This document shows positions 11,432 to 22,310 of a stretch of DNA of 64,000 nt, piece by piece. Both the position numbers and the translations under genes were made by a program. Source of the stretch: Branchiostoma floridae. Its lineage: Eukaryota > Chordata > Leptocardii > Amphioxiformes > Branchiostomatidae. The stretch covers positions 4,235,259 through 4,299,258 of the forward strand of contig NC_049982.1 in NCBI RefSeq assembly GCF_000003815.2, in the 5' to 3' direction. The notes beneath the pieces are model-generated. The model was not told the DNA's origin and did not search any database. It saw only the letters and a list, made by a program, of their open reading frames with translations. The first letter of the stretch is position 1. Each line of letters starts with the position of its first letter.

Positions 11432-11463
<32 letters not shown>
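9409..11463 (+). mobile_element. 5'-truncated L1/Tx1-like LINE with poly(A)
   Basis: A 2.05-kb insertion bounded by an exact 11-bp duplication (ATATGGGCCGT). It contains the 3' two-thirds of a reverse transcriptase frame, a 3' UTR of about 170 bp, a poly(A) signal AATAAA at 11421-11426 and an A-tract from 11435 to the duplication. The insert starts inside the reverse transcriptase domain, at AAGCTTACGAC (KAYD motif). The 5' end was therefore lost during target-primed insertion, as is common for LINEs. A long intact frame, a pure A-tract and an exact duplication point to a young copy. It lies in the same orientation as the host gene. Confidence 0.92.
9413..11266 (+). pseudogene. LINE reverse transcriptase, N-terminally truncated
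   Basis: The frame is open from AYDNVEISF at the insertion boundary to the stop at 11264-11266 (613 codons from GTG at 9425). It lacks the endonuclease and the first part of the polymerase. Counting from 9425, it has RGVRQGDPLS at residues 48-57, the catalytic YADD at 93-96, and ALGTHFG in the thumb region. The GKIPQGGLKMVNF segment is typical of L1/Tx1-type C termini. A CNNC...H...C zinc-knuckle-like motif lies at 516-532. No frameshift or internal stop was seen. Without its 5' half and promoter it cannot transpose by itself. The L1/Tx1 clade is my reading of motifs; a tree of reverse transcriptases would settle it. Confidence 0.9.
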
Positions 11464-11467
<4 letters not shown>

Positions 11468-11474
11468 GGGCCGT
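11464..11474 (+). repeat. Right target-site duplication of the LINE
   Basis: ATATGGGCCGT directly after the A-tract, identical to 9398-9408. Confidence 0.85.
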
Positions 11475-12458
11475 GTGCGGCTTTTGTATCATGAAATATG
11501 CTTGGCCGACTTACGAAGTTATGGCTTTGCACAGTCAGCCATAAACTGGACCTAGAAAACATGGCGTTTTTGTAAATGGAAGCTTCTCATCATTCATACT
11601 ACAAACCAAATGTATCGTACCTCAAGGTAGCTGCCTCGGTCGGCTTCTGTTTTGTATCTTCACAAGCGATCTGCCTACAGTAACTAACCAAATTAGGTTG
11701 GTAGTGTTTTTTTAAATTTGAAATAGTACTGGCAAAAGAGGCTATAAGTATCGAACTGTCGACATCTGAGTACTTGCTTTTTTCAGCATAGATAAACCTA
11801 TCCGTATCTTTATAGAGAAGGTATTTTTCACTTTCGTACAAACAGACCCGAATGCGAAGATGTCCACACGACTCCTCGTCGCACCGTGATAAATCATGTT
11901 TGATCTGCAGTCATTATCCGATAGGTCAATACCTGTGCTCTTCAAATGGCGAGTCGCGCTGAACCCGAACGCGCCGTTCGACTTATAAATAGCTTCTTGT
12001 AGTCTTATCAAAATCACTGGACTAAGAAATTGCGACTGGAAGTGGATCGCTAAGTCAGCTTCCGGAGGATTCACGGTTTCTTAGACGCCGGGTTGTTAAG
12101 GAATGGAGTTATTTAAGGTCAAGTTCATTTATTGTCGTTAGACGGACATAAAACAACAATGATCCGTTTTCTAATGTCACGGACACCAGCGTAGTTCAGA
12201 TTACTATTACACGATTGTCAATGAAGGTTAGGTATCCAATGAGTAATGAAATGCCCAAGGTAGCAGTTTCTCAAGCCACTGAATATATTTCTCTCGGTAG
12301 CTTGGTCAAATGTTGCTTTTTTTAATTACAAACTTTTGTGGTTACTACAGGTGTAGCTGACTGAAAGATACCGGTATATATGCTTTTTGTTGCTTCGGAA
12401 CGTAAAAATGAAATTTTGTGCCAAGCACTAACGATTCTCTGTTCTTTTTTCTTTGCAG
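11475..12458 (+). other. Intron sequence upstream of the homeobox exon
   Basis: No exon or repeat recognised. It ends in a good 3' splice site: a pyrimidine-rich run at 12438-12455 followed by CAG at 12456-12458. The frame of the next exon happens to stay open back to an ATG at 12380, but the pyrimidine tract and AG mark the true exon start. Confidence 0.6.
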
Positions 12459-12952
12459 CAGACAGGGGTAGCGACGTCGAAGCGGAGCTGGGACTTACGG
12501 GCCCCGAAGAGACCGACGACAGCTTGACGGGGGCCCCGGCGCCTCCCCCCGCAGCGACGCCGGCAGTGGCCCCCGCCCGAGAACCCATGCGGGAAGCGGC
12601 GGCAGACTCCAGGGAAAACGTTAGCCTGAACACCCCCAACCCCGCCTCGCCCACCTCCCCGTCCTCGGCACCGCGAGACGAGAAGGAACGCGAGACGGCG
12701 CGAGACTCACGTGACACCGTGAGTTCGGGAAACTCGTCTGACAACGAGGCTGGCAGCGCCACGAGTAAAGATGGCGTCAGTGGCGGGAATAACGAAAACA
12801 CACTCGGGGCCAAGCGTAGAGGCCCCAGAACTACCATTAAGGCAAAACAGTTGGAAACGTTAAAAGCAGCTTTCGCAGCCACACCCAAACCCACAAGGCA
12901 CATACGAGAACAGTTGGCACAAGAGACGGGGCTGAACATGAGGGTCATACAG
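12459..12952 (+). CDS. Lhx1/5: LIM-homeobox Lhx1/5 exon: linker and homeodomain residues 1-46
   Basis: This exon encodes part of a LIM-homeodomain transcription factor of the Lhx1/Lhx5 (Lim1) group. In vertebrates and in amphioxus (AmphiLim1/5) these nuclear proteins act in the organizer or axial mesoderm, kidney and nervous system. The 3' three quarters of the homeodomain begins at [20 protein letters not shown] and ends RVIQ, with the core residues L16 and F20. As far as I recall, this stretch matches vertebrate Lhx1/5 without change. The preceding 117 codons are a linker rich in Ala, Pro, Ser, Glu and Asp, about twice the length I expect in vertebrates. The exon starts in phase 1 after TTTGCAG and ends in phase 0 at CAG/GTAAGG. 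The LIM domains must lie upstream of the window. The frame stays open for 96 codons past the donor. Confidence 0.96.
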
Positions 12953-13243
12953 GTAAGGGAAACTCTTTTTTATCATATCTCTTCTGTGTTTCACACCAAT
13001 CTTACACACGAATCCGAAATAAGCCATGAAAAGCTTCCATGGTTTAAGGCTTGGAACAGAAAGTTGGTGGTCGTGGCAGCCGAAGTTGCTCCCGGATTAA
13101 CTTTATACAACATCGCCTTTAGATTTATGTGCCCCAACACCGTGCAGCAACACTTTCTGGTTTTGCTGTGCTTAGCCGAAAGGAAAAACATGAAAGTATT
13201 CGTGCCGCGTGGCTTACGCGGACCTCTACACTTAATGCAGTAG

Positions 13244-16232
13244 TTAACCCACGGTCCGGTGGGCTCGCAGCGCGGCATGGGGCATTGGGCAACAACTAAG
13301 TTGCAGCTTTAGATAAGCAACTCCGGCGCACAGGTTCTTTCCCGGGGCTAAGCTAGCGACACGACATTTGCTGTAGCGCTCTGCCCAGACGGTAAATCAA
13401 GCAGGAAACCGTCGTTTGACTCCATTTTCTTCCCCTCGGTGACTAAGTTAAAAAAGAATCACAAATGCGCAAGACAGATTGCGCCGCGGGAGGACTGAGG
13501 CGAACTTCAAGGCTTGATCGATGGGCCCATCTTCCGAGCAATATGACGGTAATTTCGGGCCAGTCTTCTGGGACGGGGGGAGCAATTTGGCGGGAGTTGT
13601 GCTCTCGGTCGGACCCTTCTTCCCGCGGATCCGGAGGAGACCTACAAGGCTCTGGTTAATAGCTTTTCAAATGGAGATTGATAGTTGGATGGGGAGGGGG
13701 GAAACCTGGGCAGACGGTCGGCTCAAGGTAAGTTAACTTTGCGTGTACGCAGTCTGCCGCGGGCTTGTCGGATTGGAATAACAAAACACAAAAGCTCACA
13801 CTGGGTATGCCGCCATTACCTTTCTGTAAGGTTACTCAAAAGTTAACTGGGCGCAAAGGTCTTGTCTCTTCGCGTCAGTCAAGGTTTAGAATGGGAGATA
13901 AATCGCCAAGGTTCTCTTTCCGCATGTAGGAACTTCAAAAAGAACCCCAATTCTTTAGAACGTTCCTTGGAATGAGCGAATCACATTCTATTCTATGAAG
14001 ACAGGATAAAGTCTTGAAACAAACATTGCAAGACTTTCGGTATATTTTGTTCGTATGGGGAGTTAATAGTTTGGTTTCTGTAAATTCTCTAATATGTCTT
14101 CTTTATTTTGTGCCCACTGACAGTCTTGATATGTTTCATTGTTTGATGATTTGATGATTTAAAAGAAGTTGGGACTAAACAGGTGCTACCTGTACGGGCC
14201 TTTAATATGGCTGAAGGGATATGGTATAAACTCCTACACGGGGAGTTCTGGTGTTAACTCCTACACCGTGGTGTGAGTGTTAAGAGAGGTCAGCGCATAC
14301 ATACATGCCAACATTATACTGTCCTCAGCATGCTTGTAGGCCGACATAAAGAAGTTATCGCTTACTAATTCCACGGTGGGTAATGGTACTCTTACCTTCG
14401 CAGCGGGCGTCGCTTTCAGACCTGGCCCCGCTGTTAGTGCACACACTCGGACATAATAGGTCGTTATCGCTTCGGTTAAAGCCCGGTAAAACTTCGCTCA
14501 GGCTCGCAGCATGGGCGCTGGTTTGTTATGATATATCCTGTGCAGTGGACAGAGAGGTGGGAGGGTTGAGACGGGCTGGGTGATTGTTGGAGCGGCGGGG
14601 AGTAGTTACAACTTACGTGCAGGGTCGGTGTATAGCGGTACCTGCAGGGCTCTGGTGGACAGATCTTGGTTCAGTTATCTATGCAAAAGAAGAAATGTTT
14701 TTAATCTGCATCAGTTTGTTTGATGTTATCAAAAAGATAGAAATTGGTGGGTGACCAAGCTGGCGATTTTAGGTCGTTCGTGGCAAAAGATCAACGTTAT
14801 CTGCAAACTTTGTCTGTTCGATTCAAGTCGAGTATCTCGTCTTACTTGTTCATCTCTTAACCTGTGTCTTGAAAAAGTTGGCAGCGTCATTACTTTAGCT
14901 CTATTTTCTAGCGATTTTTGGCATAACTCTGTTGGAAAGGATTAATAACTAAAGAAGGCACCCGTATTGTGTTACCGAAAGACAAAATACTGCGGTCTCC
15001 GCACGGCAGCATGTCTGTGGTGTCAGTCAGAGCAGGGGATGAGAAGTGGTCGGGTATCGCACCGGTGTTCAGTTTCAACACAACAGGTGTCGGCTTGGCG
15101 GGACGCCCCCCCCCTCCTACATGGTCACTAGCACACACGTGATCGCAGCTAGATCGTAGCTCAACGCGGTGAGTTTATCATTGCAACAGAAACATGCAAC
15201 ATTGATACAGAATAGCAGGCATTTGTATCCGAGGAACTGGTTTTGTCAAAGAGTCTTGCAGCCACAATAAAGAAAGCCTAAGGTATATGTGTAAATACAT
15301 ATTTCTCGCGGTGGAACTACTTGCTGCAGTATCATTGCTCAGAATCGGTAGCTCACTGAACAAAGAGAACTTCGCCTGTGTACGCCCCAATGGTGGACAG
15401 GACAAAAAGTTGGACATGTGGGGGGATGTTGCCTTTTGCCCATTTTATATGTATGTTTACAAAAACGCTGCTGTAAGTGAACATGAGGGCGGAACTATTA
15501 ACACGTCCCTCGCCTGTGTAAGTTTTTCCCAGCGGTAGTCAAGCTGGTTTACTTTATCAGCTGGCGACCGGCGAAGGTCAAGTGCTCGACATCTTTCGTA
15601 TCGTCTGGGGGCGAATGTTGTGCTAAGTTTATTTTGATAGCGAGGAAGTGGCGAGGAATGGGAAGCTTTGGCACCTTGTGAGGATTTGCCTCTTTCCCTG
15701 TCATAGCTTGTAGGCTGCATGCTGCGCTTGTTTAAGTTTCTCAGGGGCCATTTTAGCTGCTGTAAGGTTTTCTTATGAGTAAAGTCAAACATACACACTG
15801 GTTAAAACAACAAAAGACCTACTGAGCTTAACAAGAATGCCATCTGTTTCTTCTGTATGGCTTTAGGAAATGGAAACGACCAAGTCTACCTGTTTATTCT
15901 ATAACACCAACGGTGCTGCATACACCATACATGTAGCAGTACATTGTGTATGTTTGAAGTCATTTCTCAGTTCATCACATCGGAAGTCCAACCTTTCAAT
16001 TTGAAGGCACAGCAAGGTTTCAAACGCTATTTGTAAGGGCATGCCGTCTTCTCTATTATATTGTTTTCTGTGACTAGATGTAAAGCCTAGTGTAAAGCCA
16101 GTGCGGACAACCGCCTGCAGAAAACCACCTTCAGTCACATTAAAAGACAGTCCCATAGGCCATACATTCTTACATACCCTGTCCTCAGCAACTATTTTCC
16201 CTCAGTCCATTGCCTTGCTAATCTTGGTTTTA

Positions 16233-16236
<4 letters not shown>
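13244..16236. other. Intron sequence, no recognised elements
   Basis: Scattered short duplications only, for example ACTCCTACAC twice near 14230-14270. The small open frames show no domain or codon bias. I see nothing else that can be supported. Confidence 0.5.

Positions 16237-16300
<64 letters not shown>
16237..16300. repeat. (TA)n then (GA)n microsatellite
   Basis: About 13 TA units are followed by about 18 GA units without interruption. Confidence 0.95.
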
Positions 16301-16304
<4 letters not shown>

Positions 16305-16970
16305 CGGACATTGCATTTGGTTAACGATTTCCTGTGTATACTTGGTCTTGTTGGCATAAACAAAATGGCTAATGTCTTTTCAGCCCAAACCTTTGCGTAT
16401 GATCGTACCGTGTGAAACACTTAACCCCCACCCCGGACTACTCACAGCTGTCGCGTCAACACGTCCCCCCGGCTCCACACAGGCTTTTACGGTTTGTTTT
16501 TATAGAGATGTCCGTATCGGGAGGGGTTTTCAACACCGACAATCGTTTGGCTGCGGTGCTAAGCGCCCGTGACACGTTGTGGTGCACTCTTTCTTTCCCA
16601 GGGGATTATGGGAAGGGTTTAGCGACTGTTTTATTTAAGCCACATAAGCTTGTTTGTTTTTGTGCACTTTTAGAAAGTGTTCAATTTGTTGAAAAACGTA
16701 TTATGATCAACAGTGAATCAGTCCTCACCTTTGTAATTGTGTTGTATTTGTGATGTTTCCAGAAACCATAGTTTATGTAACCATAAAATCACTTTGCTGT
16801 CATCAGCAAGTGCTCAAATAAGTTTATACGTCTGTAGCAGCATCCTTTTTAAGCCCTTATTCTTGGACTTTACTTGGAACGGATCAGCCCGAAGTGCTTC
16901 TCTCTGAGCTTTGGGTCTTTCCTGTGTTGTACAGCGAAAGTCAGGAATAAATAAATTGGCATGGGGCCTA

Positions 16971-17338
16971 AAACTACATGTAAAACCGTTGCGAAGGCCA
17001 AAGACCTTTTCTCCTCAGACGGCGTTAAACTCTCCAAGCAGAGGTTGAGTCGCTTGGAGAGTAGTTAAACTCGGGTCCCCCACTCGTGAAACCGCGCGCT
17101 GTGAGGGTCGGAGCTGCTGGAAGAATACTAGTAGTAGTACTCAAGCTACATGGGCACTAATCGTTCCTCCTAAAACGTTGAATTTGGGGGAAAACATTGA
17201 TGTGGTATAAAACGACTTGCAAGGCCAGAGACCTTCTCTCCTCAGCCGGCGTTAAATCGGGCCGACCACTCGTGAAACCGCTGTGCTCAGCGCGCCTTCG
17301 AAGATCAGTGCCGTCCGGAGCTGCTGGAAGTATAAAAC
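16971..17338. repeat. Diverged duplication, about 230-bp spacing
   Basis: AAGGCCAAAGACCTT...CTCCTCAGACGGCGTTAAA in the first copy (from 16996) matches AAGGCCAGAGACCTT...CTCCTCAGCCGGCGTTAAA in the second (from 17221). Both continue with CACTCGTGAAACCG and GGAGCTGCTGGAAG. The first copy contains a 40-bp insertion (17032-17071) that is absent from the second. A third fragment of the same family (AAGCTACATG(G/A)GCACTAAT) occurs at 17147 and 18772. Confidence 0.75.
17032..17063. mobile_element. Miniature inverted-repeat insertion, 32 bp
   Basis: CTCCAAGC at the left and GCTTGGAG near the right are flanked by exact 8-bp direct repeats GTTAAACT (17024-17031 and 17064-17071). The paralogous copy at 17250 has only one GTTAAA at this point, as an empty site would. 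CCAAGCAGAGGTT is also the end sequence of the hairpin element at 36855-36967, so this may be a remnant made by internal deletion. An 8-bp duplication suggests a hAT-type mechanism. Confidence 0.6.
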
Positions 17339-17589
17339 AGATTTTAAGTCGGCTCCCCAGACGGACCGACCGGTATCGGGCCGCCTCACCTTTCGCCCGT
17401 CTAGCCCCGGCTTGACCTTCGACCCTTCGTTTTGATGTTGCCGCGAGGCGGGAAGCCCCCGATTCGTTCCGCCGTGCCCCGACCCCCTATCGCTTCGGTA
17501 CACGGAGGGGAGGGCGCCGTTCCGCCAAATCAGGGTGAGGCGGTCTTGACAGGCGGGCTGACCGCGGAGAGCTGGGAACAGGTGGCTGT

Positions 17590-17735
17590 ACTTAACCACA
17601 AAAACTCCTCAGACCTCCTGCTCGTAAATCCTTCAATCTTTAAGACAGTGGCGTGTTCTTAAGGAGCACAAAAACTCGCCGGACCTCCCGCTCGTAAATC
17701 CTTCTTCTTTAAGACAGTGGCGTGTTCTTAAGACG
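17590..17735. repeat. 75-bp tandem duplication
   Basis: CACAAAAACTC(C/G)(T/C)C(A/G)GACCTCC(T/C)GCTCGTAAATCCTTC...TTTAAGACAGTGGCGTGTTCTTAAG occurs twice in a row with few differences. Confidence 0.85.
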
Positions 17736-18027
17736 TCTTCCAAGATTACAAGATTACGGACCAGATTTGCGAATCGTAATGTTCTTAACCCTGGCAGTCC
17801 ATCAAATGCGTAAGACGATTTAGCGCCAAATTTCACTTGCAGACGTAAGAATCTAAGCAGGCGCGAAAGGAGGAGATTGTCATACAAAAATGATTGTCAG
17901 CTGTTTGTATTTTTGTTACTTTCCTTATTAACTTCCAACTTGGACTTTCTCCTCTTTCTCTTCTGGCCCTTTGTTCTATCCCTCCACAGCATTTCTAAAA
18001 CATAGTCTCCAAGCATACGCGTCAGCT

Positions 18028-18093
18028 GGATGATAAAAGAGGAGAATTTAGGGATGACAAAAGAGGAGAATTCAGGGATGACAAAAGAGGAGC
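18028..18093. repeat. 22-bp tandem repeat, three copies
   Basis: Three consecutive units of GGATGA(T/C)AAAAGAGGAG with AATT(T/C)AG spacers. Confidence 0.85.
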
Positions 18094-19199
18094 CAAATAG
18101 GGACAAATAAGTTGCCATGGGATCTCAGTCAGTCTTTTGCAGTCTATCCAGCCGGTCGGTCAGTTCACTTCTGGACAATTAACTCCTGCTAGACTTTTAT
18201 TCCTTACTAAGGCCTCTACTACTATTTGGCCAGGTGGGAGTCTGGTAGAGACCAGCTCAGCCATGCCTCCCCAACACCTGACCCCCTCCATCCGATCACT
18301 ACGGAAGGGTTCAGGACAACATTATCGTAACCGCAATCCTCTCCTTGCCCTGGCGACCTTAGGGCGTGTCCCGGTGTCCGTCACCTCCTGCCATGGCCTT
18401 GAACCTGTAGACTCTCCGTTGTCCGTTTGGCCTAATAAAAAGCCCGACAAAAACGCTTAAAACACGTCAAAACAGCCGGAGCCGATTCTCTGTTCGTAGA
18501 GTACACTGCACAAGCCCTCCTCACACCAAAATGTGACTCTCTGTCTTTCTTTGATAGAAGGTGGTCTTTGCCACTATTGTAGAAGCATCATCATCATCAT
18601 CATTGTAGAAGCACCTCTGACTGGAGTTTGAGAGTCCGCGAATGGCTTACTACATGTAGTCACATGGGAACCACCCTTATGTCATACCGTGTTTGCTACG
18701 TCGTTGACTAGCGGATATTTTAGGGCATCCTGACGTTGCAAATGAAATAACTAACTAGAATGGTACCCAAGCTACATGAGCACTAATAGTCTCTTCTAAA
18801 AATGTTGAATTCGGATAAAGCAACACCGAAAAAGTGCGAAGCTTTGAACTTTTCTGATCGACATGTTATATGACACAGACTTATACGACACAAAAATAAT
18901 ATTTTGCGATGTTGTTGTACATTTTGTGTTGTGCATGCCTTGCTTCGTAGTAGAGGGGATTCCAAAGTTTCGACGGGATAACTTTTCATAGACAGGAATT
19001 TATGGCGGGTGCCTCACCCTGGCTGTCGCAAGGCCTGCCGGGATTCGTCACGGCTAGGCTGTGGAGGGATCGTGTTCCACTGCGGGCATACCCCACATCG
19101 CCTTGTTTTCGCGTCTTTAAAATAAGATGCATACACTTGAAGGGGTGAGGTGCCAGAGATGCCCATTATTCGTAGCGACAGGAGACTCAGCTTGGTAGA

Positions 19200-19229
19200 G
19201 AAAAGAAGAGAAGAGAAGAGAAGAGGAGA

Positions 19230-19309
<80 letters not shown>
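19200..19309. repeat. Purine-only (GA)n tract
   Basis: About 110 bp of A and G only: GAAGA/GGA units followed by about 38 GA repeats. A peptide-like frame through it is a repeat artefact. Confidence 0.95.
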
Positions 19310-19311
<2 letters not shown>

Positions 19312-19740
19312 AAAATGTCTGGAAATTCGGGTCTTCAAATAAGATAAAATATCTGAAATAAGATAAAATATTGATACTTGAAAATGAGTCTGTAAATGTC
19401 TGGAAATGTTGGGGGTTGAAATAAGATAAAATGTTTGTAATTTGCTACGTCGTTGGTAGAGGTACACAAAAATAAAAACTTTTCACAACGGACATGGTTT
19501 AAAACAGGAAGACGAAGACTAATCGGATAAAAAATTTTTGAGTCTTGGAAGCAAACTGAAGTGAAGTAAGACAGAAATGAAGAACGAGACGGAACCAAAG
19601 GAATCTCGAAACATCAAGACGCATTTCCGGAAGGGCACGCACTTCTTGGACACAATAAGGAAGGGACCTTTCAGCGACAGGGACAGATATCAAAGTCGAG
19701 GCGTGTCTGTGTTGGCGAACTTTTCCTCCACCGTAACCCA

Positions 19741-20075
19741 AATGTTGGCATTCCGGTGATGGGAGCGCGGGAAACCGTGTTGGACACAGTCACGGTCCCC
19801 GGTCTGACACGGGCGCCCTGCGCCCCGTAGCGCCGTCCCTCCCCCCTCACTACGGTCAGCCGTTGCACAAACAACACGTCGCGCCATTCGTCACGCCCGG
19901 CCCGGCCCCCTATCTCCTTTCTCCACGAGCCGGGTGATTGACAGGTACGTTGGACGGCCGATGCTCGTCCAGACATCGTGGCGCGGCGGTGGGTCTGTCC
20001 GTCCGTCTTGGCCGGCCTGTCACCCGAAGGGCGGGAAGTCAGGTTCCTCGGGTCAGGTGTCGTCTGCTCCCACGT
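19741..20075. promoter_or_regulatory. GC-rich island with a PBX/MEIS decamer
   Basis: A CpG-rich block stands out from its surroundings inside the homeodomain intron. It contains a perfect TGATTGACAG at 19935-19944, the known composite site for PBX with MEIS/PREP homeodomain partners. A second TGATTGAC half (as GTCAATCA) lies at about 20073. The frames here are chance. This is a candidate enhancer by inference only. Confidence 0.35.
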
Positions 20076-20340
20076 CAATCAAACTGACGCGAGATCGCTG
20101 AACTTAAAAGTTACATCTGCGCTCTCTGTGACCAGCTAGGAACTGTTCCAAGTTCTTAACTGGCTTATTTATAGGGGGTGTTTTTCTGAGAGACTCACTG
20201 GTTCATCTGTCTTTACTTTCTCTATTTCATCTGCATACTTACAGTTACATATTCGCTTATTCAGACTCAAGCCTACTCGCTCACACTCATTATCACTTTA
20301 GCTTACTCATTTATTCACTCGCTCACTCACTTAAATCTCA

Positions 20341-20380
20341 CAAATACTCACACTGTCACTCACACACAAACACGCGTGCG

Positions 20381-20440
<60 letters not shown>

Positions 20441-20450
20441 TACACACACA

Positions 20451-20481
<31 letters not shown>

Positions 20482-20500
20482 TCACTCACTCACACATATC
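20341..20500. repeat. Compound (CT)n(CA)n(CTCA)n microsatellite
   Basis: About 18 CT units (20383-20418) are followed by CA repeats to about 20481 and then CTCACTCA. Confidence 0.95.
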
Positions 20501-21321
20501 CACTCAGGCAATCCCTCACCCACTTCAACTTATTTCATTTTACTGTGATAAAATTTACTTTGTCCAAAAACTCATTTTGGGATGTCAGGGAAAAAAAGGC
20601 CCAGAAAAACGACAATTAATTGCTCTCTTCCTCAGCTACTGGAACAAGAAATTGGACTTTTATGACGGACTAGACATTTCCTAACAGAAAATCTTAATGC
20701 CTTGTAATGATTCTCCTATCTCTGTTCGCCGCCCGTCGGCATCATTAGTTAGTGTCCTAGCTACCTTATCTCTAAACAGTCTTTCAAAGCCCATTGCACG
20801 GAAATAAGGCCTATTTCCGCGAGTCTGGTTTTTTTCTATAATCATAGATAGGAGCCAAAGGCTTCGTTTTATGATCCAGTCCATCTCTGCGACAGTCTCA
20901 AACTCGGTTATAAATGAGAGAGTACTGCCTCAGTCGAAGCGGTGAACCGTGTGCGCTGCCACGTGCTCTGTAAAACCAAATTTAGTAACGGTTTTACTGC
21001 ATCAAGTGTCACTGAGTGTCCGCAGTCATAAGAAAGTTAATTCATATGAGAATTAAGAATGGGTGTGACCCAGAGGAAAATTTCTTCTTTATACATCGTG
21101 CCTTGTTCTTCATCGTGCTCCTCCCCATTTTCACTACAACTACTTTTGCACAAATATCTTATTTGCTTCTAGTCGGTGCCCTTTCACTTACTGAATGTTT
21201 CGGTTTACATCTGCTTGAAGCCTAGCACCCAGCCCCACATTACGCATGCGCGTGTTGGTCCCCATCCCCCGGTACCCAGGCTCACTCGGCTGAGTGGAAA
21301 CGTTTAATAACCGTTTTAGGC

Positions 21322-21415
21322 TACATTAGCGGCGCAGAAACAACACCCGTCCCGTCCGACTACATTAGCGGCGGGGAAACAACACCCGTCCCGTCCGACT
21401 ACATTAGCGGTGGGT
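21322..21415. repeat. 42-bp tandem repeat, 2.3 copies
   Basis: CTACATTAGCGGCG(C/G)(A/G)GAAACAACACCCGTCCCGTCCGA occurs twice, followed by a partial third copy. Confidence 0.85.
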
Positions 21416-22149
21416 GAGCGGGCGACGGGAGTGTCGGGTGAAAGTATCACAAATTCACCTTTCTCTGCGGGGTAGCCTATTTCCGCTGTTGTCAGAAATA
21501 TGGTAATTAGGTATATCAATTGGACGGACGTTGGTTTCTAACTTTTATATACAGATGTCTTTTTAAAGATTGAAATTTTTGAACCACCGTCTGTCCACTT
21601 GATATCCTTTAATAGCCAAGTTTTATAAACAGCTGATATAGGATATATCAGCGTCATTGACTACTGGCAAATGTATCAGAACAGAGGTCTAGTGATCTTT
21701 GCTTTTAATTCAAACCATATCTTATCTCCAATTCTATTCTTTGAGAGTTTCACTGAAACCGACCAAATTTTCTCGGGTCCGAGCTACACCGCCCTTCCTT
21801 CATCTATCCGCCCAAGGAAACCCCGATGTGATACCGTTCAGAGACTGGTCTCGCCCGACGTTCTTCAGTCGTCTGACGCACGGCCCAATCCGGAGTGACG
21901 TACCGCCCGCGATATTGTATTCAGCGCGCCTAATGTCCCATGAAACGTTTATTAAATGCTTCCTACTTCTGATGTGATAATAGATCACGGAGTTGCGTGG
22001 AGGGCGCCTGCAGTATTCACACCGGCGCGAGCTGGGGTGGGGAGGGGCGCGCTCAGGCCATGGGGCAACCCCACCGACAACACACACCGCCGCTAGTGCG
22101 TACTAATAGTGTCCTTATACCAATAGTACATGCATACTGACGGGGCTCT

Positions 22150-22310
22150 GAGCTAGTGCTCTCTCTCGCTCATGCCCCCCCCCTCTCTCTTCCTTTCCTT
22201 TCTTTCTCTCTGGCTCTGCCCCCCTCTCTCTCCCTCCCCCTCTTTCTCTGAGTATCTCTTGCCCCCTCTCTCAGGCTCTCTCTCTCTACCTTTCCATCCA
22301 TCTCAAAGCT
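22150..22310. repeat. Pyrimidine-rich tract
   Basis: CT-rich and C-rich low-complexity DNA including a C9 run. The open frame through it is an artefact. Confidence 0.8.

Noticed and set aside
1-12458. LIM-domain exons of the same gene
   Set aside because: I searched for paired CxxC/HxxC LIM patterns and for the CFTCMVC-like core in the plus frames and found none. The only Cys/His cluster is in the LINE reverse transcriptase.
12380-13243. A single 287-codon gene
   Set aside because: The middle is the Lhx1/5 exon, but a pyrimidine tract plus CAG at 12456-12458 and CAG/GTAAGG at 12950-12958 mark splice sites. The homeodomain continues exactly at 49727, so the outer parts are intron.
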